NCBI GenBank assembly: GCA_945876405.1
Contig: CAMCOJ010000048.1
Location: 1-10,285, forward strand
From: an uncultured Ruminococcus sp.
Lineage (GTDB): Bacteria; Bacillota; Clostridia; Oscillospirales; Ruminococcaceae
Reading direction: 5' to 3'
DNA length: 10,285 nt
The translations under genes were made by a program, and so were the position numbers. Under the pieces are notes generated by a model that was not told the DNA's origin, did not search any database, and saw nothing but the letters and a program-made list of their open reading frames with translations. This document shows positions 8,300 to 10,285 of this stretch, one piece after another. Numbering within the stretch: position 1 is the first letter of the stretch; each line of letters begins with the position of its first letter.

Positions 8300-9022
8300 T
8301 TATCCTCCGGGTATTTTTTCTATCTTATAACCTATTCCCCAGACGACCTTCAGATATCTCGGCTCGCCCGGATTTATCTCTATCTTTTCTCTGATATGGC
8401 GTATATGCACCATAACTGTATTTTCTACTGAATATGAATCTTCGTTCCACACTTTTGAATATATTTCTTCCGCCGAAAATACCCGTCCTGCATTTTCCAT
8501 GAGCAGTGCTGCAATCTTATACTCTGTAGCCGTAAGTTTCACAGGTTCACCGTCAGCATAAAACTGTCTTGCGTCCTTATCAAGTGAGAGGCCGCCGTTT
8601 CTGATTACATTTCCCGTATCTGATGAAGTCTGTGCTGAACCGAGCATCAGGTATCTTCTGAGATTTGAACGAACCCTTGCGGAAAGTTCCATAGGGTTAT
8701 AGGGTTTTGTTATGTAATCATCAGCACCCATTGAAAGTCCGAGTATCTTGTCGCTGTCTTCTGATTTTGCTGAAAGAACTATCACCGGGATATTCTTTTT
8801 CTCTCTTATCCTCATCATAGCTGAAAGCCCGTCCAGCTTCGGCATCATTATATCTATAAGTATCAGCTGAACATCGTTCTGCATAATACAGTCAAGTGCC
8901 TCAAGTCCGTCGTAGGCCTTTATAATTTTATATCCTTCCATCTCCAGAAGCTTTGAAACAGCATTTACTATATCATGATCATCATCAACAACCAGTATAG
9001 TTGAGCCATCTATTCCATTCAT
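8300..9022 (-). CDS. OmpR/VanR-family response regulator
   Basis: This is a 240-aa DNA-binding response regulator. Its receiver domain (about 8-122) has the acidic pocket Asp13-Asp15, phospho-acceptor Asp57 in LILIDIMMPKLDG, switch residue Ser84 and Lys106 in ITKP. A winged-helix effector domain follows (about 138-236) with the KLTATEYKIAALL and VMVHIRHIREKI helices and the terminal VVWGIGYKIE wing. Length and order are normal for the family. The ATG at 9022 is preceded 8 nt upstream by AAGGAG, which overlaps the stop codon of a small upstream reading frame. It is first of the main operon genes, with the kinase starting 3 nt after its stop. Direct repeats upstream of the predicted promoter suggest that it controls its own operon. 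It resembles VanR and CiaR, but the window has no vancomycin-resistance genes. Confidence 0.94.
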   Translation of the reverse strand: MNGIDGSTILVVDDDHDIVNAVSKLLEMEGYKIIKAYDGLEALDCIMQNDVQLILIDIMMPKLDGLSAMMRIREKKNIPVIVLSAKSEDSDKILGLSMGADDYITKPYNPMELSARVRSNLRRYLMLGSAQTSSDTGNVIRNGGLSLDKDARQFYADGEPVKLTATEYKIAALLMENAGRVFSAEEIYSKVWNEDSYSVENTVMVHIRHIREKIEINPGEPRYLKVVWGIGYKIEKIPGG

Positions 9023-9034
9023 ATTCTGCTCTCC

Positions 9035-9100
9035 TTATTCGATAAGTCTTTTTAGAATATTGTACCACAAAATACGCTCAACTTCAAATTTCCGTACCAT
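9035..9100 (-). CDS. Small leader peptide ahead of the response regulator (21 aa)
   Basis: This short reading frame, starting MVRKFEVERILWYN and ending KRLIE, has one of the strongest Shine-Dalgarno sequences in the window: AAGGAGGAG at 9107-9115, with AGGAGG 8 nt before the ATG. It lies between the predicted -10 box and the regulator gene. Its TAA stop is built into the AAGGAG that serves the regulator, 12 nt before the regulator's ATG. This arrangement suggests translational coupling or a regulatory leader. The peptide is rich in charged and aliphatic residues and could form an amphipathic helix; it has no TM segment. I do not recognise it. It could instead be a translation-only leader with no stable product. 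Confidence 0.55.
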   Translation of the reverse strand: MVRKFEVERILWYNILKRLIE

Positions 9101-9125
9101 TTCGCTCTCCTCCTTCCGTGATTTT

Positions 9126-9154
9126 ATTATAACTTCTTTTTCTTAAATTTTGAC
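9126..9154 (-). promoter_or_regulatory. Predicted promoter of the leader-regulator-kinase operon
   Basis: On the minus strand a perfect TATAAT -10 box (9131-9126) lies 17 bp from a poor -35 match, GTCAAA (9154-9149). Transcription would start near 9119, just before the leader Shine-Dalgarno. A good -10 with a weak -35 and direct repeats immediately upstream is typical of an activator-dependent promoter. Confidence 0.6.
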
Positions 9155-9164
9155 GGAGGGGTTT

Positions 9165-9181
9165 CTTAAGATTTTCTTAAT
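9165..9181 (-). promoter_or_regulatory. Response-regulator direct repeat (NTTAAG-N5-NTTAAG)
   Basis: The minus strand reads ATTAAG-AAAAT-CTTAAG, two TTAAG half-sites with an 11-bp period, one helical turn, as expected for tandem OmpR-family binding. It has the same form as the streptococcal CiaR box (NTTAAG-N5-NTTAAG). It is centred roughly 54 bp upstream of the predicted start. A third half-site, TTTAAG, occurs at 9147-9142 between the -35 and -10 boxes. Binding by the regulator encoded here is inferred. Confidence 0.55.
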
Positions 9182-9184
9182 AAT

Positions 9185-9223
9185 AAAAATGCCGTTTCCC
9201 GGATTCTGGAAAACGGCATTTTT
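9185..9223. terminator. Hairpin with flanking A and T tracts, possible bidirectional terminator
   Basis: AAAAATGCCGTTT (9185-9197) pairs with AAACGGCATTTTT (9211-9223), and CC/GG pairs extend the stem past a one-base bulge. It has a GC core with an A-tract on one side and a T-tract on the other. It lies between the toxin gene and the regulator promoter, so it probably stops read-through from the toxin-antitoxin operon into the two-component operon. Confidence 0.7.
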
Positions 9224-9243
9224 CTGGTTTACTTAAAATTATT

Positions 9244-9289
9244 AAAATATAGTAAACGCAATAAATAAATTGCGTTCACTATATTTTTT
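9244..9289. terminator. Long 18-bp inverted repeat downstream of the toxin gene
   Basis: AAAATATAGT (9244-9253) and AACGCAAT (9255-9262) pair with ATTGCGTT (9269-9276) and ACTATATTTT (9278-9287), with one A/C mismatch and a 6-nt AAATAA loop. It is 41 nt past the toxin stop codon on the minus strand and is followed by an AT-rich stretch there and by T's on the plus strand. It is probably a terminator for the toxin-antitoxin operon. The stem is longer and more AT-rich than usual, so a small repeat element cannot be excluded. Confidence 0.55.
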
Positions 9290-9330
9290 AATTGTGATGT
9301 TCGGAGTTTTTGTTTTTTCAGTTAGCTTCA

Positions 9331-9606
9331 TTATGTGAATAAATCTGAGTGCGTACCCGTTCGTGAGAGAAAAAGCATCAATTCATCGCCATCCACACGG
9401 TAAATTAAAAGCCAGTCCGGTTGAATATGACACTCACGGTAGCCGATATAGTTTCCGGTTAAACTATGATCACGGTTTTTATCAGGGAGTGGTTCCTGTC
9501 TTGCAAGCAATTCTACAACATCATTAAGCAAATCAAGATTATATCCGCGTTTGGCTATGAGTTTTAAGTCTTTTTTAAACCGGTTCGATAAAATGATTTC
9601 AAGCAT
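9331..9606 (-). CDS. yafQ: YafQ-family (RelE/ParE superfamily) mRNA endoribonuclease toxin
   Basis: This 91-aa toxin closely matches the YafQ family in length and motif order: RFKKDLK (9-15), DHSLTGNYIGYRECHIQPDWLLIYR (46-70) and SRTGTHSDLF (81-90). In E. coli, YafQ is a ribosome-dependent mRNA endonuclease using two central histidines, an Asp-Trp pair, and a C-terminal His and Phe. The counterparts here are His47, His60, Asp64, Trp65, His86 and Phe90, so it looks catalytically intact. The start at 9606 gives the usual MLEI N-terminus; an upstream in-frame ATG at 9633 would add nine atypical residues. The start lies within the antitoxin gene, overlapping it by 8 nt (ATGCTTGA), with GAGG 9 nt upstream, so translation is likely coupled to the antitoxin. 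The symbol is by family resemblance. Confidence 0.9.
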   Translation of the reverse strand: MLEIILSNRFKKDLKLIAKRGYNLDLLNDVVELLARQEPLPDKNRDHSLTGNYIGYRECHIQPDWLLIYRVDGDELMLFLSRTGTHSDLFT

Positions 9607-9880
9607 CTTCCAAAACCTCGTCCATTGCTTCACGGAACGAAGAGTAACGTTTATACTTTTCGGGATGTGCTTTCATCTCATAGTATTCGTTCATAGCGGC
9701 AGCTGTTTCTGCATTTGGATTTTCTCTGGTCACGCTGAAAGGAAGACCCTGAACACGGAGAGACTGCTTCAGAAAAATGGTAACTGCGGTTGTAAGATCC
9801 ATACCAAGGTCAGAATAAAGCTCCTGACAAGCTTTCTTTAAGTCAGCATCAAGGCTGATATTTGTGCTCACTTTAGCCAT
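9599..9880 (-). CDS. dinJ: DinJ/RelB-family ribbon-helix-helix antitoxin
   Basis: This 93-aa protein is the expected antitoxin for the adjacent toxin. Residues 1-48 (VSTNISLDADLKKACQELYSDLGMDLTTAVTIFLKQSL) form the ribbon-helix-helix DNA-binding fold of the DinJ/RelB family. The following residues (VQGLPFSVTRENPNAETAAAM and the charged tail to 93) correspond to the toxin-wrapping region. The ATG at 9880 has AGGAGG 9 nt upstream and is about 19 nt from the predicted transcription start. As in known systems it should neutralise the toxin and, alone or in complex, repress its own promoter, which contains inverted GCATAT half-sites. The symbol is by family resemblance. Confidence 0.9.
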   Translation of the reverse strand: MAKVSTNISLDADLKKACQELYSDLGMDLTTAVTIFLKQSLRVQGLPFSVTRENPNAETAAAMNEYYEMKAHPEKYKRYSSFREAMDEVLEDA

Positions 9881-9905
9881 AAATTTGCACCTCCTTATAT
9901 CTCAT

Positions 9906-9934
9906 AGTATAGCATATTATATGCGTATTGTCAA
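9906..9934 (-). promoter_or_regulatory. Near-consensus sigma-A promoter of the toxin-antitoxin operon
   Basis: On the minus strand a perfect TTGACA (9934-9929) is separated by 17 bp from TATACT (9911-9906), one base off TATAAT. Transcription would start near 9899, giving a short leader that carries the antitoxin Shine-Dalgarno. The spacer holds a palindrome that would let a repressor block it. Confidence 0.85.
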
Positions 9935-9958
9935 TAAACCATGCGCATAACAAGCATA
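9912..9958. promoter_or_regulatory. Antitoxin operator: GCATA/TATGC half-site cluster
   Basis: GCATAT-T-ATATGC (9912-9924) is a perfect inverted repeat filling most of the promoter spacer. Upstream of the -35 box are ATGCGCAT (9941-9948), itself palindromic, and another GCATA at 9954-9958. Inverted repeats inside the promoter are the usual autoregulatory targets of DinJ/RelB-type antitoxins. The exact operator boundaries are inferred. Confidence 0.6.
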
Positions 9959-9962
9959 AAAC

Positions 9963-9995
9963 ACCCCGGTGATGACCTTTATGCATTGCCGGGGT
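9963..9995 (-). terminator. GC-rich hairpin upstream of the toxin-antitoxin promoter
   Basis: ACCCCGG (9963-9969) pairs with CCGGGGT (9989-9995) across a 19-nt loop that includes ATGCAT. On the minus strand the stem is followed by GTTTTATG, so it may be a weak terminator that shields the toxin-antitoxin promoter from upstream reading. The large loop makes this uncertain. Confidence 0.4.
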
Positions 9996-10066
9996 ATAGT
10001 AGTGTTTTACAGGTATTTCTCAATGTTTCGTATTAAATAAAGATGTTAAGTTTTGGATTGATTTTA

Positions 10067-10082
10067 TGTTCCACGTGGAACA
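10067..10082. promoter_or_regulatory. parS-like ParB-binding site
   Basis: TGTTCCACGTGGAACA is a perfect 16-bp palindrome. It differs from the canonical bacterial parS (TGTTTCACGTGAAACA) only by a symmetrical T-to-C/A-to-G change at positions 5 and 12, and position 5 is a known variable position among Bacillus parS sites. It lies in intergenic DNA between two hairpins. Such sites load the ParB partition protein and cluster near the replication origin. ParB binding is inferred. Confidence 0.7.
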
Positions 10083-10088
10083 AAACTA

Positions 10089-10130
10089 CAGCCAGTCAGT
10101 TTGCAAAAAAGCAAAGTGACTGGCTGGTTT
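10089..10130. terminator. Strong terminator hairpin downstream of the truncated gene
   Basis: CAGCCAGTCA (10089-10098) pairs with TGACTGGCTG (10117-10126); after one G/G mismatch, TTTGC (10100-10104) pairs with GCAAA (10111-10115), closed by a six-A loop. It lies 42 nt past the stop codon of the truncated minus-strand gene and is followed on that strand by TAGTTTTGTT, so it probably ends that gene. The short T-run GTTTAA on the plus side is weaker. Confidence 0.65.
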
Positions 10131-10167
10131 AATCTTAAATGATTTCTTTAAAAGTTATTTGTTTATT

Positions 10168-10239
10168 TTACTGCTGCAGCAGAATATCTGTGTACTTCTG
10201 AAAATCATCAGTATTTATCCCCATGGTTTTCATAGCCTC
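10168..10239 (-). CDS. C-terminal end of an unidentified gene, cut by the contig end
   Basis: An open minus-strand frame enters from the right edge of the genomic sequence and ends with TAA at 10170-10168. The visible 23 residues end in GINTDDFQKYTDILLQQ. It is supported as a real gene end by the open frame and by the strong hairpin 42 nt downstream. An ATG at 10233 could also make it an 18-residue-plus frame, but no Shine-Dalgarno is visible before the adapter. I do not recognise the family; the parS-like site beyond its end might suggest an origin-proximal gene, but that is only context. Confidence 0.45.
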   Translation of the reverse strand, partial: EAMKTMGINTDDFQKYTDILLQQ

Positions 10240-10285
10240 CTGTCTCTTATACACATCTCCGAGCCCACGAGACAGGCAGAAATCT
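10240..10285. other. Illumina Nextera adapter read-through (not genomic)
   Basis: Bases 10240-10258 are the 19-base Tn5 mosaic end used in Nextera libraries (CTGTCTCTTATACACATCT). Bases 10259-10273 are the read-2 adapter remainder (CCGAGCCCACGAGAC), 10274-10281 (AGGCAGAA) match an i7 index, and ATCT begins the flow-cell sequence. This is residual library adapter left at the contig end and not a transposon in the organism. Confidence 0.97.

Noticed and set aside
8300..9022. Regulator as a vancomycin-resistance VanR
   Set aside because: It resembles VanR in sequence style, but no vanH, vanA/B, vanX or related genes are present; the downstream genes are a deacetylase and YfhO.
10043..10132. Plus-strand 29-codon frame across the parS-like site and hairpin
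   Set aside because: No convincing Shine-Dalgarno, and it runs through a palindrome and a terminator stem that explain the sequence better.
1..10239. CRISPR array, tRNA, rRNA or insertion sequence
   Set aside because: I saw no regularly spaced repeats, cloverleaf-type sequence, ribosomal segments or transposase frame in the window.
10240..10258. Tn5/IS50-like mosaic end suggesting a transposon
   Set aside because: It is followed by sequencing adapter and index bases, so it is a library artefact.

Overview
The window is low-GC DNA with Shine-Dalgarno-led genes. Its protein families (PMCA/LMCA1-type Ca2+ P-ATPase, CiaR/VanR-like OmpR regulator, YfhO membrane protein, DinJ-YafQ toxin-antitoxin) point to a Firmicute, most likely a Clostridia/Ruminococcus-type gut bacterium. 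The taxonomic call is inference from protein style only. The right end is a contig end: the last 46 bases are Illumina Nextera adapter, not genome.

Layout. (1) 115-2748, plus strand: a complete Ca2+-type P-ATPase, ending at a stem-loop terminator shared with the convergent gene. (2) 9131-2772, minus strand: one apparent operon. It starts from a promoter preceded by 11-bp-spaced TTAAG direct repeats and reads a previously unlisted 21-aa leader peptide, an OmpR-family response regulator, a six-TM sensor histidine kinase with a large extracytoplasmic domain, a membrane-anchored PIG-L family de-N-acetylase, and a YfhO-family multi-spanning membrane protein. Gaps are 12, 3 and 25 nt, and the last two genes overlap. 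(3) 9181-9290: two strong hairpins that insulate the operon from the next locus. (4) 9880-9331, minus: a DinJ/RelB antitoxin and YafQ toxin pair with an 8-nt overlap, a near-consensus sigma-A promoter, and a cluster of GCATA/TATGC operator half-sites. (5) 9960-10239: a minus-strand hairpin, a perfectly palindromic parS-like site, a long terminator hairpin, and the last 23 codons of an unidentified minus-strand gene cut by the contig end.

How the genes may work together. The leader, regulator, kinase, deacetylase and YfhO gene look like a self-regulated envelope-modification system. The two-component pair would sense an extracytoplasmic signal and control a surface-exposed amino-sugar deacetylase and a YfhO-type (GT-C-like) protein acting on a cell-surface glycopolymer. 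The kinase sensor domain contains two EF-hand-like acidic loops, which is suggestive beside a Ca2+ pump but unproven. The parS-like site suggests that this contig end lies in the origin-proximal part of a chromosome or near a partition locus.
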